A stretch of 44,614 nucleotides of DNA from Aeromonas caviae. Lineage in GTDB: Bacteria > Pseudomonadota > Gammaproteobacteria > Enterobacterales > Aeromonadaceae. Shown here piece after piece: positions 7,877-15,535 of the stretch. Where the stretch lies: positions 1 through 44,614 of the forward strand of contig NZ_CDBK01000065.1 of the NCBI RefSeq assembly GCF_000819785.1, in the 5' to 3' direction. The notes beneath the pieces are model-generated. The model saw only the letters and a program-made list of their open reading frames with translations, ran no database searches and was not told where the DNA came from. The position numbers and the translations under genes were made by a program. Positions within the stretch are counted from its first letter, which is position 1; every line of letters starts with the position of its first letter.

Positions 7877-9003
7877 TGGATTACGAAACCCTGAAAGTGA
7901 TCTGGTGGGGGCTGGTGCTCTTCCTGCTGGTCGGCTTCGTGGTGATGGATGGCTTCGATCTCGGGGTCGGCATGCTGTTGCCCGTGGTCGGCAAGACGGA
8001 TGACGAGCGGCGGGTGCTGCTCAACAGCGTGGGGCCGGTGTGGGAGGGCAACCAGGTGTGGCTCATCGCCGGTGCTGGCACCCTGTTTGCCGCCTGGCCC
8101 CTGGTCTATGCCGCCGCCTTCTCGGCGCTTTACGTGCCCTTCATGTTCCTGCTGTTCGGCCTCTTTTTGCGCCCGGTGGGCTTTGACTATCGCAGCAAGC
8201 TGCCGGACCCGGTCTGGCGCCGCTGGTGGGACCGCGCCCTGGTGGTGGGCGGTCTGCTGCCGACCCTGGTGTTTGGTGCCACCCTTGGCCTGGTGCTGCA
8301 AGGGCTGCCGTTTCGCTTCGATGCGGCCCTTCGCATCCACTATGGCGCCTTTGCGTTCCACTGGCCGCTGCTGTTGACCGCCATGGGAACGGCGCTGGCG
8401 CTGCTCTTGCTGCACGGTGCCAGCTTCCTGCAGTGCAAAACCCAGGGGGCCATAGCGGCGCGCAGCGCCCGCCTCGCCCTCTGGCTCGGCCCCCTGGCGA
8501 GCGCCCTCTTTGCCCTTGGCGGCGTCTGGCTTGGGGAGATGGCGGGGTATCGCATCACGGCCATCGGCGATCTCAACGGCGCCCTCACTCCGCTGATGAA
8601 AGAGGTGGTGGCGGTGCCGGCAGGCTGGCTTGGCAACTTTGTCGCCCATCCGGTGCTCTGGGCCGTGCCTGTGCTCGGGCTCCTGCTGCCCCTGGTGTGC
8701 GCGCTGGCAAGCCGCCTCGGCAAGTCCGGGCTGGCGCTCGTTGCCAGCGGCGGTGCCTGCGCCGCCATGATGCTGACCGTGGCCATCGCGCTCTTCCCCT
8801 TCGTGCTGCCCTCGTCCCTGGATCCGGCCAGCAGCCTGACCCTGTGGGACAGCACCTCCAGCGAGCGCACCCTGCTTATCATGCTGGGGATCGTCGGGGT
8901 ACTGATGCCGGTCAACATCGGCTACACCCTCTGGGTATATCGGGTGGTGCGCGGCAGGGTCAGCGCCGAACAGGTGCGCCAGCACGGCCACAGCCTCTAC
9001 TAA
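7876..9003 (+). CDS. cydB: Cytochrome bd ubiquinol oxidase subunit II
   Basis: Integral membrane subunit of the bd oxidase, 375 aa, with the typical start [20 protein letters not shown] and [16 protein letters not shown]. The WEGNQVWLI block (about residues 57-65) is strongly conserved in CydB. Multiple hydrophobic helices run to the C-terminal [21 protein letters not shown]. The ATG shares its A with the TGA of cydA, so translation is coupled, and cydX follows after 28 bases. It is necessary for assembly of the haem centres with CydA. Confidence 0.96.
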   Translation: MDYETLKVIWWGLVLFLLVGFVVMDGFDLGVGMLLPVVGKTDDERRVLLNSVGPVWEGNQVWLIAGAGTLFAAWPLVYAAAFSALYVPFMFLLFGLFLRPVGFDYRSKLPDPVWRRWWDRALVVGGLLPTLVFGATLGLVLQGLPFRFDAALRIHYGAFAFHWPLLLTAMGTALALLLLHGASFLQCKTQGAIAARSARLALWLGPLASALFALGGVWLGEMAGYRITAIGDLNGALTPLMKEVVAVPAGWLGNFVAHPVLWAVPVLGLLLPLVCALASRLGKSGLALVASGGACAAMMLTVAIALFPFVLPSSLDPASSLTLWDSTSSERTLLIMLGIVGVLMPVNIGYTLWVYRVVRGRVSAEQVRQHGHSLY

Positions 9004-9031
9004 TCCGCTTCAACACAAGGATCAACGCGAT

Positions 9032-9145
9032 ATGTGGTATTTCACCTGGTTGCTGGGGCTGGGGTTCGCCCTGCTCTGCGGGCTGGTCAACCTGCTCTGG
9101 CTGGAGGCGCGCTGGGCTGCCGATGAGGATCTCAAGGAGCCCTGA
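9032..9145 (+). CDS. cydX: Cytochrome bd oxidase small subunit CydX
   Basis: A 37-residue single-pass membrane protein beginning MWYFTWLLGLGFALLCG and ending ADEDLKEP. It matches the CydX/YbgT family (MWYF.W.LG......G......LE). CydX stabilises haem in the bd oxidase and is needed for full activity. It lies 28 bases after cydB with an AAGGA about 10 bases upstream, as the third gene of cydABX, and is followed by a strong terminator. Confidence 0.95.
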   Translation: MWYFTWLLGLGFALLCGLVNLLWLEARWAADEDLKEP

Positions 9146-9166
9146 GCCTCGCATCTTGCCCATGAA

Positions 9167-9195
9167 AAAAGGCCGACACAGGGTGTCGGCCTTTT
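9167..9195. terminator. Bidirectional rho-independent terminator after cydX
   Basis: Perfect 13-base arms AAAAGGCCGACAC / GTGTCGGCCTTTT with a 3-base loop. Both strands have a U-run, so it serves cydABX and the convergent MFS gene. Confidence 0.9.
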
Positions 9196-9208
9196 GCTTG
9201 CCCGGGGG

Positions 9209-10378
9209 TCAGGAAAGGGCGGCGCGGCGCTCGCCCGCTTCGCTGACATGGGTGAGGCCGTAGGCCAGCAGCACGATGAGGGCGCCAATCCAGGGGGTGT
9301 GCATCAGGCCGAGGTGCTCCACCACGAAACCGCCGACCACGGAGCCCAGCGCAATGCCGACGTTGAAGGCGGCGATGTTGAGGCCGGAGGCCACATCCAC
9401 GGCATTGGGGGTGTGGCGCTCGGCCTGTTTCACCACCAGTACCTGCAGACCCGGCACGTTGCCAAAGGCGAAGGCGCCCCACACCAGCACGGTCAGTACC
9501 GCCAGCACCGGGTGCGGCGCGGTGAAGGTGAGCACCAGCAGCACCACGGCGAGCCCGGCGAACAGCAGCTTGAGAGCGGGCAATGGGCCCATCCGGTCGG
9601 CGAGCTTGCCGCCCCAGATATTGCCGACCGCCACCGATACCCCGTACACCAGCAGGATCAGGCTCACCGCACTGGCGCCAAAGCCGCTCACCTGTTGCAG
9701 GATGGGGGCGAGGAAGGTAAATGCCGTGAAGGCACCGCCGTAACCGAGCGCCGTCTTGGCGTAGACCAGCAGCAAGGGCTTTCTGGTGAGCACCGAGAGC
9801 TGCTCGCGAACGCTGGAGGCGGCCCCCTTCGGCAGGTTCCCCGGTACCAGCAGCATGCTGCCCACCATGGCGACGAGGCCGAGCAGGCTCACCACCAGGA
9901 AGGTTTCGCGCCAGCCAAAGACCTGACCAATCCAGGTGCCAAGCGGGACGCCGGTCACCAGGGCGACCGTGAGGCCGCTGAACATGATGGCGATGGCGCT
10001 GGCCGCCTTCTCTTTGGCCACGAGACCCGTGGCGATGGTGCTGCCTACCGAGAAGAAGACCCCGTGGGCCAGCCCGGTGAGAATGCGGGCCACAATCAGG
10101 CTCTCGTACCCGGGGGCCTGCCAGGCCAGCAGGTTGCCGACGGTGAAGAGGGCCATCAGCCCCACCAGCAGCCACTTGCGCGGCAGCTTGCCGGTGAGCG
10201 CCGTGAGCACGGGGGCGCCGATGGCCACCCCAAGGGCATAGAGGCTGACCAGCAGGCCCGCCGAGGGGAGCGAGACATTGAGCTGCTCGGCGATGGTGGG
10301 GATGAGCCCCACGATCACGAATTCGGTGGTGCCTATGGCAAAGGCACTTAAGGTGAGGGCAAATAACGCCAGTGGCAT
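9209..10378 (-). CDS. MFS exporter, DHA1 family (AraJ/YdhP type)
   Basis: Inner-membrane proton-driven exporter, 389 aa, about 12 transmembrane helices. The N-terminus LALFALTLSAFAIGTTEFVIVGLIPTIA is the hallmark of the AraJ/YdhP/NepI group (G-T-T-E-F, then G-L-L/I-P). The loop 2-3 region has GAPVLTALTGKLPRKW, and the middle carries the antiporter-like segment GLTVALVTGVPLGTWIG. An AAGGAG 6 bases upstream fixes the ATG. Related proteins export sugars, purine ribonucleosides or drugs; the substrate here is unknown. A 5-base-arm palindrome about 72-85 bases upstream may be its operator. It converges with cydABX. Confidence 0.88.
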   Translation of the reverse strand: MPLALFALTLSAFAIGTTEFVIVGLIPTIAEQLNVSLPSAGLLVSLYALGVAIGAPVLTALTGKLPRKWLLVGLMALFTVGNLLAWQAPGYESLIVARILTGLAHGVFFSVGSTIATGLVAKEKAASAIAIMFSGLTVALVTGVPLGTWIGQVFGWRETFLVVSLLGLVAMVGSMLLVPGNLPKGAASSVREQLSVLTRKPLLLVYAKTALGYGGAFTAFTFLAPILQQVSGFGASAVSLILLVYGVSVAVGNIWGGKLADRMGPLPALKLLFAGLAVVLLVLTFTAPHPVLAVLTVLVWGAFAFGNVPGLQVLVVKQAERHTPNAVDVASGLNIAAFNVGIALGSVVGGFVVEHLGLMHTPWIGALIVLLAYGLTHVSEAGERRAALS

Positions 10379-10384
10379 AACAAC

Positions 10385-10708
10385 TCCTTGGATTGGGACT
10401 CCCGACGGGAGAATGGCGCCAGTATGCCGAGGGTGTTTGTTGGTAAAAATGACGGCAACGTCAAATTACTTTTGCCAAATCAGCAGCAATGTGACCGTGA
10501 AATGGGGTAGTGGGAGTGGTCGAGGCAACTGCGGCAAGAGCGGCTGTAGCGCGCGAGGTGGGTGCAGAGACAACGCGCACGGCGGCAACCCGTGCAGAGC
10601 GAGCCGGGACAGAGAGAAAAGAGGAAAGAGAAATGAGGTAAGAGGTAAAGGATTGAGGGAAGGTGTTGGAGGAGGACTCGGGCGGCGGTGACGCGCGGTA
10701 TTGGGGAC
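10385..10708. other. Gene-free stretch between exporter and dkgB terminator
   Basis: The left end holds the likely exporter promoter. The remainder (about 10490-10708) is purine-rich on the plus strand (GAGGAAAGAG-like tracts) and shows no gene with a ribosome site or family resemblance. The open frames crossing it are low-complexity. Confidence 0.5.
10450..10463. promoter_or_regulatory. Short palindrome upstream of the MFS exporter
   Basis: TGACG-GCAA-CGTCA, a perfect 5-base-arm dyad in an AT-rich patch 72-85 bases upstream of the exporter start. On the minus strand it overlaps a TTGACG hexamer that could be a -35 element. Possible repressor site; weak because the arms are short. Confidence 0.3.
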
Positions 10709-10738
10709 AAAAAAAGCGGGAGGCACTGGGCCTCCCGC
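10709..10738 (-). terminator. Rho-independent terminator for dkgB
   Basis: Nine-base stem GCGGGAGGC / GCCTCCCGC, 5-base loop, followed on the minus strand by TTTTTTT. It lies about 220 bases past the dkgB stop, so the dkgB transcript would include the repeat pair. Confidence 0.85.
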
Positions 10739-10774
10739 TGGTGTTCTCGTCGACGGTGTCAGGTTTTCTTTGCT

Positions 10775-10890
10775 CCCTTCTCCCCTTGCGGGAGAAGGGC
10801 TGGGGATGAGGGGGCTATCTGGTTTAAGGCCTGATGACCTGAATAGAAGAGCCTGCCCTCACCCTCTCCCTCTCCCATAGGGAGAGGGGA
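10775..10890. repeat. Inverted pair of REP-like hairpin elements (REPIN-like)
   Basis: Element 1: stem CCCTTCTCCC / GGGAGAAGGG (10775-10799) with tail CTGGGGATGAGGGGG. Element 2, in the opposite orientation: stem CCCTCTCCC / GGGAGAGGG (10868-10888), tail GAGGGTGAGGGC read on the minus strand. The tails face each other across about 40 bases. Both are the well-known intergenic CTCTCCC-hairpin plus GGG-TGAGGG type scattered through many gammaproteobacterial genomes. The paired inverted layout resembles REPINs, which are moved by RAYT transposases. Confidence 0.65.
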
Positions 10891-10956
10891 TAGCCCGTGG
10901 TTGCAGTCTGTTCGTGAGGGTCGCCGCTATCCACCGCCGAATCGAGAGGCCATGGT

Positions 10957-11760
10957 TTAATCCCAATTCGGCGCAAAATCCGGGTTGGCGCAGCGCTCGC
11001 CCCGATCCAGGGTGGCGATGGCGGCCATCTCATCGCGACTGAGTTGCACCTTCAGCGCAGCCAGGTTGGCGGCCAGATTCTCCCGTTTGGTAGAGCTCGG
11101 GATCACCGTCATGCCCTGGGCCAGCAGCCAGGCCAGCGACACCTGGGCCGCCGAGACGCCGTGGCGCTGGCCGATCTCCATCAGCAGCGGCTCGGCGAGC
11201 ACCTTGCCATAGGCAAGCGGCATGTAGGCGGTGATGGCGATACCGTGGGCTTTGCAGAACTCCACCACCTTGCGGTTTTGCAGCAGGGGGTGGATCTCCA
11301 CCTGCTGGTGGGCGATGGCGCCCGGCCCCAAAATCTCGATGGCCTGTTTAAGCTGGGCCACGGTGAAGTTGGAGACCCCGATCTCCCGGGTCAGGCCCCG
11401 GGCTTTGGCCTCGGCCAACTGCTCCAGATAGACCGCCATCGGCACCTCATCCTGGGGGGAGGGCCAGTGAATGAGCGCCAGATCCAGATAGTCGGTGCGC
11501 AGTTTCTCCAGGCTCACTTCCAGGCTCGGGATCACCTTGCCCGGACCGAACTCGCTGGTCCACACCTTGGTGGTCAGGTAGATATCCTGGCGGGGAACAC
11601 CGCTTTCGCTCATCAATTGGCCGACGTCGGCCTCGTTGTCATAGATCTGGGCGGTGTCGATATGGCGGTAGCCAAGTTCCAGCCCCTGGAGCAGGGAGTC
11701 GCGAAGGGGCTGATCTTTCAGGCGGAAGGTTCCAAGACCCAGGTTGGGCATCTTCATCAT
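10957..11760 (-). CDS. dkgB: 2,5-diketo-D-gluconate reductase B-like aldo-keto reductase
   Basis: NADPH-dependent cytosolic aldo-keto reductase, 267 aa, equal in length to E. coli DkgB (267) and sharing long blocks: GLGTFRLKD, ELGYRHIDTAQIYDNEA, LTTKVW, LEKLRTDYLDLALIHWPSPQDEV, GLTREIGVSNFT and the cofactor-binding VIPSSTKRENL. The catalytic tetrad is present (D in HIDTAQ, Y in IYDNE, K in TTKVW, H in LIHWP). It reduces alpha-keto aldehydes such as methylglyoxal and diketogluconate. A GAGGA 5 bases upstream supports ATG 11760; TTG 11763 is also in frame. The next gene upstream is a monooxygenase-like ORF on the same strand. Confidence 0.92.
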   Translation of the reverse strand: MMKMPNLGLGTFRLKDQPLRDSLLQGLELGYRHIDTAQIYDNEADVGQLMSESGVPRQDIYLTTKVWTSEFGPGKVIPSLEVSLEKLRTDYLDLALIHWPSPQDEVPMAVYLEQLAEAKARGLTREIGVSNFTVAQLKQAIEILGPGAIAHQQVEIHPLLQNRKVVEFCKAHGIAITAYMPLAYGKVLAEPLLMEIGQRHGVSAAQVSLAWLLAQGMTVIPSSTKRENLAANLAALKVQLSRDEMAAIATLDRGERCANPDFAPNWD

Positions 11761-11827
11761 CAAATTCCTCAGGTTAGTGTTTCTACGCTCAAATGATGGG
11801 CTTTGCCTGCGCCGAGGGCGGAGGCAG

Positions 11828-12118
11828 TCAGGCGCGCCGGTAGCGGCTCACGACCCGGTTGGCAAACCAGGGGGAGGCGAGGCTGGCAAAGGCGATGTAG
11901 TGGGGCTGCTGCTGGTGGGCGAGCAGGGCGGCTTCACTCTCCCACTCCTCGTACAGTATCCAGCTGTGGGGGCTCTCCAGGCTCTGGTGCAACTGGTAGC
12001 GAAGGCACCCCGGCTCTTGCAGGGTAGCGGCGATCAGCGGCTCGAGGGCGGCGCGAAACTGGGCGGCGAATTCGGGTTTGGCGTCAAGCTGGGCAATCAC
12101 AATCAGGGGGGATGGCAT
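11828..12118 (-). CDS. Antibiotic biosynthesis monooxygenase-domain protein (YgiN-like quinol monooxygenase)
   Basis: 96-residue single ABM domain: a dimeric alpha/beta barrel protein beginning PLIVIAQLDAKPEFAAQFRAA, with the helix EPLIAATLQEPGCLRYQLHQS and the strand WILYEEWESEAALLAHQ. That sequence of motifs is shared with YgiN and related putative quinol monooxygenases. It likely acts on quinones or reactive aldehydes. A strong AAGGAGG 5 bases upstream fixes the start. It is separated from dkgB by 67 bases on the same strand, so both may be one redox/detoxification unit. Confidence 0.85.
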   Translation of the reverse strand: MPSPLIVIAQLDAKPEFAAQFRAALEPLIAATLQEPGCLRYQLHQSLESPHSWILYEEWESEAALLAHQQQPHYIAFASLASPWFANRVVSRYRRA

Positions 12119-12259
12119 CTGAACCTCCTTGCAATATCGGCGGTCAGTATGCCCGCCACAGACTGGGGGAAACAGGGCAGCAGTAGCAAAACACTATTGA
12201 GATAAGAGCAGCAATGGGGCACATAAATGCCACCGACAAAGGGCGGTGTCAGGTGATAG

Positions 12260-12292
12260 CTAGATTTGTACAATCCATATGTACAAATCTAG
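12260..12292. repeat. Perfect 13-base inverted repeat at the left edge of the AT-rich island
   Basis: CTAGATTTGTACA - ATCCATA - TGTACAAATCTAG, with a further 5 matching bases on each side after a 2-base bulge. It lies 24 bases past the stop codon of the downstream island gene. Neither strand has a following U-run, so it is a poor classical terminator. It may be a transcript-end hairpin, a protein-binding site or an element edge. Confidence 0.7.
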
Positions 12293-12315
12293 AGCTATAC
12301 ATTCAATAAAGTCCA

Positions 12316-13413
12316 TTAACCCTTATATTTTTCATGTAATTTTAATTTGTGTGACTCTAAAAACTTAAGTATATCAAGTTTAATTTTTGATTTTTGTTCT
12401 GCGGGCATCTTTCTTTGTATGTTGATATTGTCGACCTCCATCATTAATTCGCTGTTTTCTTCCTGCTCTGGAAAGCAAATAGTTACAGTGCAAGTCCCTT
12501 GGTGCTCATCATCATTAAGCTCATAACTTGATGTAACGCTATATAGCTTTATATGGCTTTTTAATTCTTCCTTTATGAAGAAAAGACTTGTATCTAAGCC
12601 TTGTCCTTTAAACATCAAATTTTTCACTTTTTCTTCAAACCACTCCATTTCTTGTGGGCGGCTATCTTTTAGGTCATCATCAGGTGAGAACGTTACTTTT
12701 TTCATGTCCTTATAATACAAGTACATTTCATTCGTTCTAGCCAGTTCCAGCAAGAAACCAATTCTTGCTTCATTTGTAAAATCGCCAAACAAGATTTGTT
12801 GTAAAGGTTGGTCAATAATATAATTGTGTTCAGATAGATGCTTATGTACTCTCGTGGATATTTTGTTCAGCACATTAGCAGTTTCTTTTGATGTATGCTT
12901 CATTGTAAGTCTTAAATCAACATTATCATTTGTTAATTTTAATTCAATGGAGCCGTTGTGAAAGGAAACATCATCGCCGAAATTTTTAGTCTTATCAGTT
13001 CTTTTTAGCGTAACCTCGGCGATTATATGGTTGGGATCTTTTCCATCTCCTGCGGCGGAAAATGAAGGTACATTGTCGATAGATATAACACCGAAAGGAT
13101 CATTAATTAGATTTGAAAAATCAAAGTCGAAAGGAAGAGCGTTAAGTAATGTTTCATCACTATTCCATTTTAAATTCCGTGTTCTTATCTTAGGGTTGTC
13201 TTCTTTCGATTGGATGGCTTCTTTTAGCAACTCAAACTCTTCAGGAGATATGCCAGTCTTAACAAGAAGTGGCCCTAGAACAACTTTATCAGTTGATGAA
13301 CTGAAGGTTCCCCTCGATTTTAGGATGGCTTGTATATCAGGAGCTTTAATCATTGAGTTTCCAATAAACTGACGTAAATAATCACCAGTTGGAATAAAGA
13401 AAGCATCACTCAT
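12316..13413 (-). CDS. Unknown protein of two-gene nuclease system (GapS4b-like partner, tentative)
   Basis: 365 aa, AT-rich codons, no signal peptide, no membrane segment and no motif I can name with certainty. The N-terminus FFIPTGDYLRQFIGN, then APDIQAILKSRGTF and the TGISPEEFELLKEAI helix, resembles what I remember of the GapS4b family of the GAPS4 anti-phage system. That is from memory and unchecked. The middle part is rich in beta strands (IIAEVTLKRTDKT, GSIELKLTNDNVDLRLTMKH). ATG 13413 has AGGAG 8 bases upstream; TTG 13419 is two codons earlier. It overlaps the nuclease-like gene by 8 bases (ATGAGTGA), so it is translated with it and likely forms a complex with it. No frameshift is seen. 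Confidence 0.6.
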   Translation of the reverse strand: MSDAFFIPTGDYLRQFIGNSMIKAPDIQAILKSRGTFSSSTDKVVLGPLLVKTGISPEEFELLKEAIQSKEDNPKIRTRNLKWNSDETLLNALPFDFDFSNLINDPFGVISIDNVPSFSAAGDGKDPNHIIAEVTLKRTDKTKNFGDDVSFHNGSIELKLTNDNVDLRLTMKHTSKETANVLNKISTRVHKHLSEHNYIIDQPLQQILFGDFTNEARIGFLLELARTNEMYLYYKDMKKVTFSPDDDLKDSRPQEMEWFEEKVKNLMFKGQGLDTSLFFIKEELKSHIKLYSVTSSYELNDDEHQGTCTVTICFPEQEENSELMMEVDNINIQRKMPAEQKSKIKLDILKFLESHKLKLHEKYKG

Positions 13414-14359
13414 TAGCAAGACTCCTAAAAGTTGGCAAATAATTCTTAATGGAAATGTTTATTGAAGTCTCAAAAGAGCTAAGGACTTTTCTTTTTATAG
13501 CATCATGGTCATCTGAGAAGTAATCAGGGGTTAATACCTCAAAGTCACTAACATGATCTAATGTGTTATCTCTACAATATGTTATTAGTTTTGAAAAGTT
13601 GTCCTCTGAGAACCCATTTATAGTTGAAACTATAAATTTGAATGTATCATGCTCGCCAACTTTTTTCTTCAATAAAAATGGGATTATAGGGCTGGTCAAA
13701 TATTCAACCTGAAGTTTATTGCTATGCAATACTATAGTGTTATCATTTAAATTCAATCCAGTGAGAGGGTGATAAAAGTACCACTCCCAATCTTGGTATG
13801 TATATTCTATAAAGTCTATTGTTTTAAGTATAAAAGTTACTTTCTTATTATCTATCACATAAAGTTGTTTTACATCATGCTCTGAAATGAATCTGCTGCT
13901 TTGTAGTCGAGTAACGAAGTCTGTATCATCATCATCTAAACTTGAAATGAAAAACAAAACGGGAATGTCATTTATTTGAGTGCATCCTTTAAAAGCCGAG
14001 TTAATATCTCTTCGTTCAGCAGAACGTTGAAAGCATTCAGTAGTATGTACTAAGTCCCTGATATACCCTTTAAACTTTTCTGTGGCTGACTGAGGATACT
14101 TTGAATCTTTTATATGTTTGATTGATATAATTAAATTATTGAGTGTATTAGATTCAAGAGATGACTTGTAGGAGTATTGGAAATCAATGCCATGTTGTTT
14201 TTTCTCACCTCCTTTTGCTTCAGGAAGCGCATGTGCATTTGGGTTGTAACAGGTGTAATACATGCCTTTTTGTGGAGAGTTCCAACCTATTCTACTGAAA
14301 AATTTATCTGCAATTTTCTCTCCAACCTCACCAATGGTTTTAGATCTTTCCCCAGCCAT
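13406..14359 (-). CDS. PD-(D/E)xK-nuclease-like protein (GapS4a-like, tentative)
   Basis: 317 aa, cytosolic. The first 82 residues hold a recognisable restriction-endonuclease-like core: helix GERSKTIGEVGEKIADKFF with E11/E14, motif HGIDFQY (D59) and strand LIISIKH (K81), which fits the E...D...xxK pattern with Ser in place of the usual E/D two residues before the lysine. The C-terminal two-thirds is helical/strand mixed with no known domain. Gene order (nuclease first, partner second, 8-base overlap) and AT-rich composition in a foreign island fit a two-gene defence system of GAPS4 type. The family name is from memory; the nuclease fold is inferred from motifs. GGAG lies 7 bases before ATG 14359. 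Confidence 0.68.
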   Translation of the reverse strand: MAGERSKTIGEVGEKIADKFFSRIGWNSPQKGMYYTCYNPNAHALPEAKGGEKKQHGIDFQYSYKSSLESNTLNNLIISIKHIKDSKYPQSATEKFKGYIRDLVHTTECFQRSAERRDINSAFKGCTQINDIPVLFFISSLDDDDTDFVTRLQSSRFISEHDVKQLYVIDNKKVTFILKTIDFIEYTYQDWEWYFYHPLTGLNLNDNTIVLHSNKLQVEYLTSPIIPFLLKKKVGEHDTFKFIVSTINGFSEDNFSKLITYCRDNTLDHVSDFEVLTPDYFSDDHDAIKRKVLSSFETSINISIKNYLPTFRSLANE

Positions 14360-14590
14360 CTACCTGCTCCACTTAAATTTTTAAATATATAGGCCACAAT
14401 CCGTTGATAGAGGTTACCAATCATGGAGTTGGCATCGAATGGCGATGATAATCTATTTGGTCCTCTAATTGGCAGCGCAAAGATCACAAAAATATGTTCA
14501 CTCAGGCTTTTTGTTGTTGATACAACTAGGGACAACGGCTGGCTTGGTATATGGGGGTGGGGCTGAATTGTTTCTCGCCCCCCCTCGCCA

Positions 14591-14953
14591 TCAGGCCGCC
14601 GGTTCGGACCAGACCGCAAACTCGTTGCCGCTGGGTTCCACAAAGTGGAAACGGCGGCCACCGGGAAAATCGAACAGGGGGCGCACTATGGTGCCCCCTG
14701 CGCCGGCTACCTTGCTCTGGGTCGCCTCGATATCGGCGCTGTAGAACACCAGGAGCGCCCCGCCCTGAGCACTCTGGCTGCACAGTTCGGCGCGGTAGAA
14801 GCCGCCATCCAGCCCTTCTCCCTCGAAGGCGCAATAATCGGGGCCGTAGTCGGCAAACTGCCAGCCAAAGGCGGCGGTGAAGAAGGCCTTGGTGGCGGCA
14901 AGATCCCTGGCCGCAAACTCCACATAGTTCAGTTTTTCATGGGCCCTGGTCAT
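14591..14953 (-). CDS. VOC-superfamily (glyoxalase/bleomycin-resistance-like) protein
   Basis: 120 aa, one VOC domain made of two beta-alpha-beta-beta-beta units. Unit 1 runs LNYVEFAARDLAATKAFFTAAFGW with the following FADYGPDYCAFEG. Unit 2 runs GALLVFYSADIEATQSKVAGAGGTIVRPLFDFPGGRRFHFVEPSGNEFAVWS. This pattern is shared by metal-dependent glyoxalases and by drug-binding resistance proteins; the E in VEPSGNEFAVW is the usual metal ligand position. The function may be thiol/aldehyde detoxification. AAGGAG stands 6 bases before the ATG. It lies at the right edge of the AT-rich island. Confidence 0.85.
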   Translation of the reverse strand: MTRAHEKLNYVEFAARDLAATKAFFTAAFGWQFADYGPDYCAFEGEGLDGGFYRAELCSQSAQGGALLVFYSADIEATQSKVAGAGGTIVRPLFDFPGGRRFHFVEPSGNEFAVWSEPAA

Positions 14954-14979
14954 AAGGCGCTCCTTGTCGATATCGGTGG

Positions 14980-15366
14980 TTATTTCGGTTGCCAGCGCTT
15001 TTGCGTGGGGCTCGTGGAGTGGGGCAAGGCGTCCCAGGGGGTCAGCTTGAGCTGCTTGCGCCGAAACCAGAACCAGGTCCCCATCAGCAGACCGAGCCCG
15101 ATGCCAAACAGCAGGCTCTGGCGCAGGGCAAACCCCGGGCTCACCTCATCCTGCCAGCCGAGGCACCACATCAACACCCCCCAGATAGCGCCGATGGGGA
15201 GTCCCAGGGCAAGAACGTTGATCATAAAGCGTTCGTAGTGGGGCGGCCTGATGGTGAACCCCGCCTTTCGCAGCAGCCAGATGATCGGCGGGTTGTAGTT
15301 GAGCGTTTGCACGCCCTTCTTGGCCAGCTCCCGATGGGCGGCGGCCAGCCTGTTGTCGAATGTCAT
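14980..15366 (-). CDS. DUF6404-like small membrane protein
   Basis: 128 aa. A cytosolic N-terminal segment (FDNRLAAAHRELAKKGV) is followed by the conserved PPIIWLLRKAGFTIRPPHYERF block and two hydrophobic helices, INVLALGLPIGAIWGVLMW (about 49-67) and QSLLFGIGLGLLMGTWFWF (about 80-98), ending in a basic tail RRKQLKLTPWDAL. That layout is the DUF6404 family; no function is known. The ATG at 15366 is preferred over an upstream open frame because it gives the family N-terminus and has a GGGA site upstream. It is divergent from the LysR-GlpD gene. Confidence 0.75.
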   Translation of the reverse strand: MTFDNRLAAAHRELAKKGVQTLNYNPPIIWLLRKAGFTIRPPHYERFMINVLALGLPIGAIWGVLMWCLGWQDEVSPGFALRQSLLFGIGLGLLMGTWFWFRRKQLKLTPWDALPHSTSPTQKRWQPK

Positions 15367-15476
15367 ATCATCGTCCCTGTCATGGTGTGGCGCCATACGG
15401 TGCCGGTTGGCGGCATTGTACTGGCAAGGGCGCAGATAAAACAGGTGGTGCGTCACGATACGAAGCGACGCCTGTC

Positions 15477-15506
15477 TTGCCAACTCCCGGCCATTGCACC
15501 TATAAA
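15477..15506 (+). promoter_or_regulatory. Sigma70-like promoter of the LysR-GlpD gene
   Basis: TTGCCA at 15477-15482 and TATAAA at 15501-15506, 18-base spacer, 29 bases before the chosen start codon. Confidence 0.45.
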
Positions 15507-15535
15507 GACCCATTACTCTTGCCAGGATGACAACA

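Larger units (their letters stand above)
12200..14540. other. AT-rich horizontally acquired island carrying a two-gene system
   Basis: Base composition falls abruptly from GC-rich to AT-rich at about 12200 and returns at about 14540. The window's other genes use C/G-ending codons, while the two genes here use A/T-ending codons heavily. It sits between two unrelated small metabolic genes (ABM domain and VOC), with no integrase, transposase or tRNA. Left edge carries a 13-base-arm inverted repeat. I found no direct repeat flanking it. Acquisition by homologous recombination between flanks is a reasonable guess. Confidence 0.7.

Noticed and set aside
10278..10691. 137-codon plus-strand frame in the exporter-dkgB gap
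   Set aside because: Begins inside the exporter gene antisense and ends in purine-rich low complexity; no ribosome site.
12260..12292. Palindrome read as a classical rho-independent terminator
   Set aside because: No run of T follows the stem on either strand, so I list it as a repeat of unknown role.
12119..14590. Integrase, transposase, tRNA or flanking direct repeats for the island
   Set aside because: None visible; the insert carries just two genes, so I do not call it a transposon or integrative element.
14287..14661. 124-codon minus-strand open frame joining the VOC gene region to the AT-rich island
   Set aside because: It crosses from GC-rich to AT-rich sequence, overlaps the nuclease start in another frame and has no ribosome site or family likeness. 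Probably chance.
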